Shown here piece by piece: positions 1 through 5,394 of a DNA stretch of 5,476 bases (positions within the stretch are counted from its first letter, which is position 1; each line of letters starts with the position of its first letter). Source of the DNA: Chloroflexota bacterium (GTDB lineage: Bacteria; Chloroflexota; UBA5177; JANWHV01). The translations under genes were made by a program, and so were the position numbers. The stretch lies in NCBI GenBank assembly GCA_025450375.1, contig JANWHO010000034.1, forward strand, positions 1-5,476, in the 5' to 3' direction. The notes under the pieces are model-generated. The model did no database searches, was not told the DNA's origin, and saw only the letters and a program-made list of their open reading frames with translations.

Positions 1-55
1 CCGCGCCCAGGCGGAAGCGGCACGATCCTGGCCGTACCACCTCCACTTGGGTCAC
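1..55 (-). CDS. Possible start of a further gene, cut by the window edge
   Basis: A minus-strand frame opens with GTG at 55, four bases beyond the anti-sigma stop codon, and stays open to the window edge (about 18 residues, beginning MTQVEVVRPG). The tight spacing would suit a third gene of the sigma/anti-sigma operon. There is only a weak purine stretch before the GTG, the frame is too short to identify, and another GTG four codons downstream is equally possible. I do not recognise the product. It may equally be non-coding sequence. Confidence 0.25.
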   Translation of the reverse strand, partial: MTQVEVVRPGSCRFRLGA

Positions 56-59
56 GCTC

Positions 60-1169
60 TCAATGCAAGCCATTGGCAATTGCCAATACCTCATCCTGGC
101 TCAGGGTTCCGGCCACCGCGTGGACCAGGCCGCCCGCTCGCCATACCACGGCACTCCCCAGTCCCGTGTTGTCACCGATCGCCACGCCCGGCGCGCCGCG
201 GACCTGGACGCTATCGCCGTGCGCGAGGTCCGCTGGAATCGGAATCGGAAGGGTAGTCGTCGGGTCACCGATGGCCCGGATGCTCGCCGCCAGGGATGGG
301 GAGATGCCGGGCTGCGCCAGGAGGTAGGCCAGAATGGTCCGCTCGGAGGCCCCACTGGAGGTCACCAGCGGAGCTGGGGCCTGAGCCACTACGAGCACGG
401 GGAGACTCGACCTCCTCTGGTGGTAGGCGGCAACCACCACGGGACCGATCGTCACGTGGAGGGTACTGCCATCAAGCGAACTCGGCATCGGGGGCAGCGG
501 CTTTCCCGCCTTGGCGGCGGATTCCCGCGCCTTGGCGGCACTAAAGGTGAAGGATGCCGTGCTTGGCGGCATGACCGTGTAGGTCACCGAGGACGGCACA
601 TCGGCTGGTAGTGTACTCGGGACAAGAACGGTGCCATGGGCCAGGGCGGCGGCCTGGCTCGCGCTCGCGGCGGTCAGGGTAGTATGCGACCGTGGTGCCT
701 CCATGGTTCCGTAATGACTCAAATTAGGCAGCGAATTCAAATCGCTCATGGACACCGGGACAACGGCGAAGCGTTGCGCCTGAAAAATCGTGAAAAAGCT
801 CCGCGCGAAGGAGCCCGCCGGGGTGAACGCAAGCCCGATCACGAGCACGGCGGCCACCGCCGTACCCATCATGGCGGACATGCGGCGGGCGGCCAATCGA
901 GGGTCCAGTCCCATTACCAGTCGGGTGATCAGGGAAGCGCCGCGACGCGTCGGTCCCAGGCGGGTTCGGGTGCGCGCGAAGGCCCGCGCCGCCTCCGGGC
1001 GCGCGGCAGGTAGGTCAAACAACGCGGTCACGGTCCGTGCGGTATCCGCGATCTCGGCATGGCGGGCCCGGCAGCGAGAGCAGTCCCGCAGGTGCGCTCG
1101 TGCCTGGTCGGTTATGGTCAGGGGATCGTCACAGAGACGGCGCAGCGTTCCGTCACCCAGGTGTGCCAT
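60..1169 (-). CDS. Membrane-anchored anti-sigma factor with N-terminal zinc-finger (ZAS-like) motif
   Basis: This 369-residue protein probably binds and inhibits the ECF sigma factor encoded just upstream, holding it at the membrane until a signal arrives. Seen: an N-terminal HLGDGTLRRL stretch and an H-x3-C-x2-C motif (H26, C30, C33, with H3 as a possible further ligand), the hallmark of zinc-binding anti-sigma domains; a basic linker at about residues 66-97; one hydrophobic membrane segment at about 99-118; then an outer part of about 250 residues rich in Ala, Ser, Thr and Pro. The C-terminal end (VVWRAGG...LSQDEVLAIANGL, about 341-368) resembles the end of DUF4367-type extracytoplasmic domains; this is from memory of the family. 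A short duplication (AAKARES/AAKAGKP, about 211-224) lies in the outer part. The ATG at 1169 lies inside the sigma gene's last codons and has a good Shine-Dalgarno sequence, implying translational coupling. The signal sensed is unknown. Confidence 0.85.
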   Translation of the reverse strand: MAHLGDGTLRRLCDDPLTITDQARAHLRDCSRCRARHAEIADTARTVTALFDLPAARPEAARAFARTRTRLGPTRRGASLITRLVMGLDPRLAARRMSAMMGTAVAAVLVIGLAFTPAGSFARSFFTIFQAQRFAVVPVSMSDLNSLPNLSHYGTMEAPRSHTTLTAASASQAAALAHGTVLVPSTLPADVPSSVTYTVMPPSTASFTFSAAKARESAAKAGKPLPPMPSSLDGSTLHVTIGPVVVAAYHQRRSSLPVLVVAQAPAPLVTSSGASERTILAYLLAQPGISPSLAASIRAIGDPTTTLPIPIPADLAHGDSVQVRGAPGVAIGDNTGLGSAVVWRAGGLVHAVAGTLSQDEVLAIANGLH

Positions 1170-1716
1170 GATGCATCATCTCCTTTCGCAGGGCTTCCTC
1201 GGCCCGCTTCAGCAGGGTTCCCACCTGATTTATCCCCACCCCGAGGGCGGCGGCCACCTCGGCGTAGCTCAGCCCGCTGTACCGTAGCGCGAGGACGGCG
1301 GCGCTCTTGGGAGAAATCCGGGCCAGGGCAACCCGCACTTCGTGTTGTCGCTCGTTAGCCTCCACGACCGCCAGCGGATCCAAGGGGCCGGCATGGCGGG
1401 AGCCTTCCCGTACCTGCGCCGATTCCCTGCGATCACGCCGTCCGTTCCCGCGCACCACGTTGAGGGCGCCATGAACGGCGGCCCGATACAGCCAGGCGGC
1501 CGCGTAGGGGGCGTCGGGCGGGTGCCCTCGGTGAAACTGCACGAATGCCTCCTGGGCCACATCTTCCGCTTCGTCGGGGCTGCGGACAATACGTTGAGCA
1601 ATCGCCACCACGCGGGCGTACTCGCACATGAAGAGCCGCTCGAATGCCTCCGTGGCGCCTACCGTCTCCACGCTCACCGGCCTCCGCATCACCAGAGCCA
1701 TCACATTCCGATCCAT
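1153..1716 (-). CDS. ECF-family RNA polymerase sigma factor (sigma-70 family, regions 2 and 4 only)
   Basis: This 187-residue protein is a small alternative sigma factor that would direct RNA polymerase to a limited set of promoters. Seen: region 2 at about residues 24-92, with FERLF, RIVRSPDEAEDVAQEAFVQF (core-binding and -10 recognition helices) and AAWLYRAAVHGALNVVR; a variable linker at about 93-125; region 4 at about 126-178, with the helix-turn-helix LSYAEVAAALGVGINQVGTLLKRAEEALRK split over 149-178. The length is normal for ECF sigma factors, and there is no region 1.1 or region 3. The anti-sigma gene follows with a 17-bp overlap. The ATG at 1716 was chosen because a GGAAAGG stretch (1727-1721) lies four bases upstream; ATGs at codons 6 and 10 are possible alternatives with poorer sites. 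ECF genes often activate their own promoter, but no ECF-type -35/-10 pair could be picked out here. Confidence 0.92.
   Translation of the reverse strand: MDRNVMALVMRRPVSVETVGATEAFERLFMCEYARVVAIAQRIVRSPDEAEDVAQEAFVQFHRGHPPDAPYAAAWLYRAAVHGALNVVRGNGRRDRRESAQVREGSRHAGPLDPLAVVEANERQHEVRVALARISPKSAAVLALRYSGLSYAEVAAALGVGINQVGTLLKRAEEALRKEMMHHGTPG
1180..1186 (-). promoter_or_regulatory. Ribosome binding site of the anti-sigma gene, inside the sigma coding region
   Basis: The minus strand reads AAAGGAG here, ten bases before the ATG at 1169. It fixes the anti-sigma start and lies within the final codons of the sigma gene, so the two proteins are probably made in a coupled ratio. Confidence 0.7.
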
Positions 1717-1736
1717 TCGGCCTTTCCAGACTTTAC

Positions 1737-1742
1737 ATCATA
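1737..1742 (-). promoter_or_regulatory. Candidate -10 element for the sigma/anti-sigma operon
   Basis: The minus strand reads TATGAT, a 5/6 match to the TATAAT consensus, 20 bases upstream of the sigma start codon. No convincing -35 hexamer is found 16-18 bases further up (the region reads AACCGC or similar). If used, transcription would start near 1730 and give a leader of about 14 bases containing the GGAAAGG ribosome site. This rests on a single hexamer. Confidence 0.25.
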
Positions 1743-1816
1743 AAGAGCACCGTCGGCGCGGCGGTTGTGACAGGACACGCCGTACCGCTCCGCGCACCTC
1801 CTGAAGCACAGTGGCA

Positions 1817-1830
1817 CGCGGTATACTGCG
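1817..1830. promoter_or_regulatory. 14-bp near-palindrome containing a -10-like hexamer upstream of the DUF1989 gene
   Basis: The sequence CGCGGTATACTGCG is an inverted repeat around GTATAC with one mismatched pair (1820/1827). It contains TATACT (1822-1827), a good -10-like hexamer for the plus-strand gene 63 bases downstream. No clear -35 hexamer stands 16-18 bases before it. It could be a promoter with an overlapping operator for a dimeric regulator, or chance in GC-rich DNA. Confidence 0.25.
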
Positions 1831-1889
1831 GCCAGACCTAGGACCAAGGACTCTACGCGCTCAACGAATCGAACGAAAGGTCGGTCGCC

Positions 1890-2771
1890 ATGACCATCCA
1901 AGCAGCCTATGTGGCGGGCGTGGGCAGTCCGCTCGATCCCGACCCCGCGATTTACGGACCAATCGGCCAGGCAAGCTCCAACCGAACCCTTATTCACTCG
2001 GAGGTTATCCCGGTGCGAAGTGGTCGCGCCTGGACGGCCCCGGCCGGCAGCGTGGCGCGCTTCTCGATGATCGAGGGTCCGCAGGTGCTCGATCTCAACC
2101 TCTGGAACCAACATGACCCTCGAGAACGTTTCTGGGCCTCCCGCACCCGCCAATTCCATGGCGCCCACGTCACCACCGGTCACCGGCTCTGGTCCAATCT
2201 CCCGTTCCTTCGTCCGCTGGCGACTATTGTCGCGGACTCGCTGGCCTACGGGCGCGATGCCGATGGGGCCGGGTGCCATGATCTGCTCGGTACGCGCTGC
2301 GATCCCTACGTCAACCAACTGCTGTCCGGCGCCGCCTACGACTTCCACTGCCACTCGAATCTGACCCGCGCCGTGCTGCCCTATGGCCTGACCGAGTTTG
2401 ATGTCCATGACGTGATTAACGTATTCCAGGTCACCGGATTGCTGCCGGCGGATGAGCGCTACTTCATGAAAGCCTGTCCGGCCAGGGTCGGCGATTACTT
2501 TGAGTTGTTCTGCGAGATCGACCTGCTGATGGCCGCGTCGGCCTGTCCCGGCGGTGACCTATCGGTGCCGCTATGGGGTCCGGACGCGGGGGCCGAGCCC
2601 GTGTGCAATCCGATCCTTGTGGAGGTCTTCCGCCTCGATCCGGCGCTTCTGACCGGATGGGCGCCGCCGGCCAGGGCTCGGTACGATGGGATGCATGGCT
2701 GTCGGCACGGCCTGTGCGCGCCGGATGGGGTGCCGCCGCCCCTGACCGATGCCGTGCCCGTGTCTCCGTGA
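1890..2771 (+). CDS. DUF1989-family protein (urea carboxylase-associated / carboxyguanidine deiminase-like)
   Basis: A 293-residue cytoplasmic protein that I assign to DUF1989 from its conserved pattern. Seen in order: GRAWTAPAGSVARF (about 45-58), DLNLWNQHDPRERFWASRTR (68-87), LTSN-like RLWSNLPFLRPLATIVAD (99-116), CHD (129-131), C137, HCHSN (153-157), INVFQ (176-180), GDYFELFCEIDLLMAASACP (201-220) and NPI (240-242). The Cys/His cluster (C129, H130, C137, H153, C154, H155, C219) could bind metal; that is inference. Known members include the urea carboxylase-associated proteins and CgdA/CgdB, which deiminate carboxyguanidine in guanidine degradation. No urea or guanidine carboxylase lies in this window, so the substrate is unknown. 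The protein seems longer than typical members, with a tail after about residue 250 that shows no family motif and ends inside a hairpin repeat. The start ATG has AAAGG nine bases upstream (1876-1880). Confidence 0.8.
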   Translation: MTIQAAYVAGVGSPLDPDPAIYGPIGQASSNRTLIHSEVIPVRSGRAWTAPAGSVARFSMIEGPQVLDLNLWNQHDPRERFWASRTRQFHGAHVTTGHRLWSNLPFLRPLATIVADSLAYGRDADGAGCHDLLGTRCDPYVNQLLSGAAYDFHCHSNLTRAVLPYGLTEFDVHDVINVFQVTGLLPADERYFMKACPARVGDYFELFCEIDLLMAASACPGGDLSVPLWGPDAGAEPVCNPILVEVFRLDPALLTGWAPPARARYDGMHGCRHGLCAPDGVPPPLTDAVPVSP

Positions 2772-2789
2772 TATAGAATCACGGAGACA
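2761..2789. repeat. Perfect 12-bp hairpin overlapping the DUF1989 stop codon
   Basis: TGTCTCCGTGAT (2761-2772) is exactly mirrored by ATCACGGAGACA (2778-2789) around a five-base loop. The TGA stop of the DUF1989 gene (2769-2771) lies within the left arm. CCC at 2757-2759 and GGG at 2790-2792 could lengthen the stem past a bulged base. There is no T-run on either strand, so it is not a canonical Rho-independent terminator, although it could slow polymerase or protect a 3' end. The right arm belongs to the 42-bp repeat that begins at 2774. Confidence 0.75.
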
Positions 2790-2815
2790 GGGAACACGGG
2801 GAGTACACGGAAGGC
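2774..2815 (+). repeat. 42-bp inverted repeat, left copy
   Basis: This copy begins TAGAATCACGGAG and ends CACGGAAGGC. Compared with the reverse complement of 3539-3580 it matches at 32 of 42 positions without gaps, including the first 13 bases and the last 10. Similarity stops at both edges. It contains several CACGG units. With the right copy it brackets the methyltransferase gene. Confidence 0.75.
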
Positions 2816-2848
2816 TTCAGGAGACACGCAAGGTTGCCGGCACGCCGA

Positions 2849-3451
2849 TCACGCGGTCCGCGCGGCCAGAATCGCCGCCGTGGTGGAGGTTGTAAGTACT
2901 TCGGTCGCCTGGATCCCTGGGTGGTTCAGCCAGAACTCGCGTAGTGGGTCGGGACGCCCCTGCCATTCCTCGGGCCATTGATCTTCTGGCGTGAAATCAT
3001 CCATCACCATCAGCCCGCCGATCCGTACCGCTTGTATCGCCAGATCCGCCTGGCCGTTGGTGCCCTGACCGGGCGGTGACTTGGCCGGGGACGCATCAAG
3101 GAACAGCAGATCGAAGGGGCCGTACGCGAGGATCTCCCGCCAATCGCCGTGGACCGTCGTGGCGGCGGGGATCTGCCGCAAGAGCAGGCGAACGGCCTCC
3201 GCGCGCGCCGCGTCCGCGTCCACGGTCACGAAGCGGCTGCTGGGATCGAGGGCACTGGCTATCCATGCGGCCCCCACCCCGCAACCGGTGCCCACTTCGC
3301 CCACGATGCCATGGCGGACTTGGCGGGTGAGCACGGCCAGCAGCCTGCCAACCTCCTCAATGCACGAGTTGGCGAAGCCTGTCCGCTTCGCCAATCGCAA
3401 GGCATACCGCACCAGGGCTGGGACTTCCATTCGCGATTTGTAGTCACTCAT
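2849..3451 (-). CDS. Class I SAM-dependent methyltransferase (O-methyltransferase-like)
   Basis: A 200-residue cytoplasmic protein predicted to transfer a methyl group from S-adenosylmethionine to an unknown substrate. Seen: an N-terminal helical part (1-48); the glycine-rich SAM-binding motif I, VGEVGTGCGVG (50-60); the acidic end of the next strand, FVTVDAD (74-80), expected to hold the ribose; HGDW (101-104) near the adenine site; PFDLLFLDA (112-120), the motif IV strand; and GGLMVMDDF (145-153). This order resembles the small catechol/caffeoyl-CoA O-methyltransferase and Methyltransf_24 groups, but the substrate is not readable. The frame is open to an ATG at 3556, yet I place the start at 3451 because AAGGAG lies 11 bases upstream (GGAGAG at nine) and upstream codons run into the 42-bp repeat. 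It stands alone between opposite-strand genes and is bracketed by inverted repeats, as if carried in as a unit. Confidence 0.82.
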   Translation of the reverse strand: MSDYKSRMEVPALVRYALRLAKRTGFANSCIEEVGRLLAVLTRQVRHGIVGEVGTGCGVGAAWIASALDPSSRFVTVDADAARAEAVRLLLRQIPAATTVHGDWREILAYGPFDLLFLDASPAKSPPGQGTNGQADLAIQAVRIGGLMVMDDFTPEDQWPEEWQGRPDPLREFWLNHPGIQATEVLTTSTTAAILAARTA

Positions 3452-3462
3452 CCTACGTTGCT

Positions 3463-3468
3463 CTCCTT
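3463..3468 (-). promoter_or_regulatory. Ribosome binding site deciding the methyltransferase start
   Basis: The minus strand reads AAGGAG here, followed by AG, giving an 11-base gap (nine from GGAGAG) to the ATG at 3451. The ATGs at 3556, 3472 and 3430 have no comparable site, so 3451 is preferred. Confidence 0.6.
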
Positions 3469-3538
3469 GCATTTCCGTCGCCGACGACCGCTTCACCGAG
3501 CTACGCTGGCCCGAGCCCGCGTACTGCCCAAGCGTAGT

Positions 3539-3580
3539 GCCTTCCGTGATCTCCATTCACTCCGTGCCTCCGTGATTCTA
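3539..3580 (-). repeat. 42-bp inverted repeat, right copy
   Basis: This is the opposite-orientation partner of 2774-2815, with 32/42 identity and no gaps. On the minus strand it reads TAGAATCACGGAGGCACGGA at its outer end and finishes CACGGAAGGC on the side facing the methyltransferase gene. It lies in the region between the methyltransferase and fhs starts, upstream of both. Confidence 0.75.
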
Positions 3581-3627
3581 CCTAGCCGATCATAACCACG
3601 CCGCTCCTGTATCCTCGTGATGGCCGA

Positions 3628-3633
3628 TATAGT
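3628..3633 (+). promoter_or_regulatory. Candidate -10 element for fhs
   Basis: TATAGT lies 19 bases before the preferred fhs start, in a locally AT-rich patch. No good -35 hexamer is found 16-18 bases upstream. If used, the leader would be only about 13 bases long and hold the AAAGGA ribosome site. Evidence is a single hexamer. Confidence 0.22.
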
Positions 3634-3640
3634 TAGAGAC

Positions 3641-3646
3641 AAAGGA
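3641..3646 (+). promoter_or_regulatory. Ribosome binding site deciding the fhs start
   Basis: AAAGGA lies six bases before the ATG at 3653. It supports that start over the in-frame GTG at 3617, which would add 12 residues absent from the usual N-terminus of this family. Confidence 0.65.
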
Positions 3647-3652
3647 CTGTGC

Positions 3653-5326
3653 ATGAAGACGGATATCGAGATCGCCCAGGAGGCTACCCCTCGGCCGATT
3701 ACCGAGATTGCCCTGAAGGCGGGGCTGCTGGAGGAGGAACTGGAGCCTTACGGCCGCTACAAGGCCAAGGTGCTCCCCGGCGCCTTTGAGCGCCTGCGCG
3801 AGGCGCCCAACGGGAAGCTGGTACTGGTCACCGCCATTACCCCCACCATAGCCGGGGAGGGGAAGACCACCACCACGGTCGGCCTGGGCCAGGCGCTCTG
3901 CGCCCTGGGGCGGCGCGGAGTGGTCACGATCCGCGAGCCCGCCATGGGACCGGTGTTCGGGATGAAGGGCGGGGCGGCCGGCGGCGGCTACTCCCAGGTG
4001 ATCCCCATGGAGGACATCAATCTCCATTTCACCGGCGACTTCCATGCGATCACCGCCGCCAATAATCTCCTGGCGGCCCTGATCGATAACCACCTGCAGC
4101 AGGGTAACGCGCTGGGCATCGACCCGCGCCGCATTACCTGGCGCCGCTGCCTCGACGTGAACGACCGCTCGCTACGTTCGGTGGTGACCGGGCTCGGCGG
4201 GGCCACCGAGGGGGTGCCCCGTGAAAGTGGCTTCGATATCACCCCAGCCTCTGAAATTATGGCTATTTTTGCCCTGGCGACCGACCTTCCAGACCTTACC
4301 GAGCGCCTGGGCCGGATCGTGATCGGTTACACCCGCGCCGCCGAGCCGGTCCGGGTGAGCGATCTGAAAGCCCAGGGCGCTCTGACCGTGCTGCTCAAGG
4401 ATGCCCTCAACCCCAACCTGGTGCAGACCCTGGAGGGCGGCCCAGCCCTGGTGCATGGCGGCCCCTTCGCCAACATTGCTCACGGCACCAACTCGCTCCG
4501 CGCCACCCGGCTCGCCCTCAAGCTGGGCGAGTACGCCCTGGTGGAGACGGGCTTCGGCGCCGATCTGGGCTTCGAGAAGTTCTGCGATATCGTGGCCCGC
4601 CAGAGCGGCCTGGTCCCCGACGCCGCGGTGGTGATCGTGACTGTCCGGGCCCTCAAACTGCACGGGGGGGTGGATAAACGTGAACTAGCCACCCCGAACC
4701 CAACGGCGGTGCGGGCCGGGCTGCCCAATCTACTTCGGCACCTGGCGAATGTCCGGCTGTTCGGACTCCCGGCGCTGGCCGCGATCAACCTCTTCCCGAC
4801 CGACACCGAGGAAGAGCTGCGGCTGGTGGAGGATGCGTTGGCGGCGGACGGGACGGCGAGCGCCCGCTCCGACATCCATGCTCACGGTGGCGCGGGCGGG
4901 CAGGCGATGGGCGAGGCCCTGATCAAGCTGCTGGTGGGGCCGCGACGAACCCCGTTCCAGATGCTCTATCCGGACGATATGCCACTCCGGCGGAAAATCG
5001 AGACCATCGCCACCCGCGTGTACCGGGCCGCTGGGGTGGATATTGTCGGCTCCGCCCCGAAAGATCTGGCGCTCTTCGAGAAGCTGGGGTATGGACACCT
5101 GCCAGTCTGCATCGCCAAGACTCAGTATTCATTCTCCGACAACGCCGCCTTGCTCAATGCCCCGGAGGGATTCCGCATCACCGTCCGCTCGGCCAGGCTC
5201 TCGGCGGGCGCCGGATTCGTGGTGGCCCTGACTGGTGAGATTATGACCATGCCCGGCCTCCCCAAGACCCCATCCTCGGAACGGATCGTGGTGGGGGCGG
5301 ACGGCAAAATCGAGGGCCTGAGTTGA
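3653..5326 (+). CDS. fhs: Formate--tetrahydrofolate ligase (10-formyl-THF synthetase)
   Basis: A complete 557-residue enzyme that joins formate to tetrahydrofolate using ATP, giving 10-formyl-THF, ADP and phosphate. It is the formate entry point of one-carbon metabolism and of the methyl branch of the Wood-Ljungdahl pathway, and acts in the cytoplasm. Seen: the typical N-terminus MKTDIEIAQEA...PITEIA; the nucleotide-binding loop TPTIAGEGKTTTT (63-75), with Ile where Pro is usual; REPAMGPVFGMKGGAAGGGY followed by EDINLHFTGDFHAITAANNL; GFDITPASE; LVQTLEGGPALVHGGPFANI; ETGFGADLGFEKF; the HGGV segment; INLFPTDTEEEL; CIAKTQYSFSDN; and the C-terminal GAGFVVALTGEIMTMPGLPK (about 519-538). The length is normal for the family and the frame is intact. 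The start was chosen at 3653 from the ribosome site and family N-terminus; the frame also extends to GTG at 3617. No other folate gene is visible here, so whether it serves acetogenesis, formate assimilation or purine and methionine synthesis cannot be told. Confidence 0.97.
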   Translation: MKTDIEIAQEATPRPITEIALKAGLLEEELEPYGRYKAKVLPGAFERLREAPNGKLVLVTAITPTIAGEGKTTTTVGLGQALCALGRRGVVTIREPAMGPVFGMKGGAAGGGYSQVIPMEDINLHFTGDFHAITAANNLLAALIDNHLQQGNALGIDPRRITWRRCLDVNDRSLRSVVTGLGGATEGVPRESGFDITPASEIMAIFALATDLPDLTERLGRIVIGYTRAAEPVRVSDLKAQGALTVLLKDALNPNLVQTLEGGPALVHGGPFANIAHGTNSLRATRLALKLGEYALVETGFGADLGFEKFCDIVARQSGLVPDAAVVIVTVRALKLHGGVDKRELATPNPTAVRAGLPNLLRHLANVRLFGLPALAAINLFPTDTEEELRLVEDALAADGTASARSDIHAHGGAGGQAMGEALIKLLVGPRRTPFQMLYPDDMPLRRKIETIATRVYRAAGVDIVGSAPKDLALFEKLGYGHLPVCIAKTQYSFSDNAALLNAPEGFRITVRSARLSAGAGFVVALTGEIMTMPGLPKTPSSERIVVGADGKIEGLS

Positions 5327-5354
5327 CGACGCCCCCGGCGAGGATCGGTAGGCG

Positions 5355-5394
5355 CCCCTCAGCGCGCCTCCGGCACGAGGCGCGGTCCGAGGGG
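5355..5394. other. Two-part GC-rich hairpin at the end of metX, facing the end of fhs
   Basis: CCCCTC (5355-5360) pairs with GAGGGG (5389-5394), and inside it CGCGCCTC (5363-5370) pairs with GAGGCGCG (5377-5384) around a six-base loop. The structure covers the metX stop codon and lies 28 bases after fhs. It could slow transcription at this convergent junction, but only AGTTT follows on the plus strand and no T-run on the minus strand, so it is not a standard intrinsic terminator. Part of it encodes the last metX residues, so the pairing may also be chance. Confidence 0.35.

Noticed and set aside
63..611. Plus-strand open frame of 182 codons opposite the anti-sigma gene
   Set aside because: Low-complexity Arg/Gly-rich translation with no motif; shadow of the anti-sigma coding sequence.
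1717..1889. Guanidine or other riboswitch upstream of the DUF1989 gene
   Set aside because: I looked for the paired ACGR-loop hairpins of the guanidine-II class and other familiar cores and saw none; the region has only weak inverted repeats.
1701..2408. Long minus-strand open frame (235 codons) opposite the DUF1989 gene
   Set aside because: It lies antisense to a gene with clear family motifs, has no recognisable domain, and runs back over the sigma start region; long antisense frames are expected in GC-rich DNA.
2761..2800. Hairpin after the DUF1989 gene as an intrinsic terminator
   Set aside because: The stem is strong, but no T-run follows on either strand; it is better explained as part of the repeat.
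3452..3556. Upstream extension of the methyltransferase to the ATG at 3556
   Set aside because: It has no ribosome site, the added 35 residues have no family character, and the start would lie within the 42-bp repeat; the ATG at 3451 has a good AAGGAG.
3617..3652. GTG start of fhs at 3617, adding 12 residues
   Set aside because: The family N-terminus begins at the MKTDIEIA segment, and AAAGGA is correctly placed before the ATG at 3653.
4172..4663. Minus-strand open frame of 163 codons inside fhs
   Set aside because: Entirely antisense to a highly conserved enzyme, with no domain signature.
4664..4670. Run of seven G in fhs as a possible phase-variation or frameshift site
   Set aside because: The frame is intact through the conserved HGGV segment, and a run of this length is unremarkable in GC-rich DNA.
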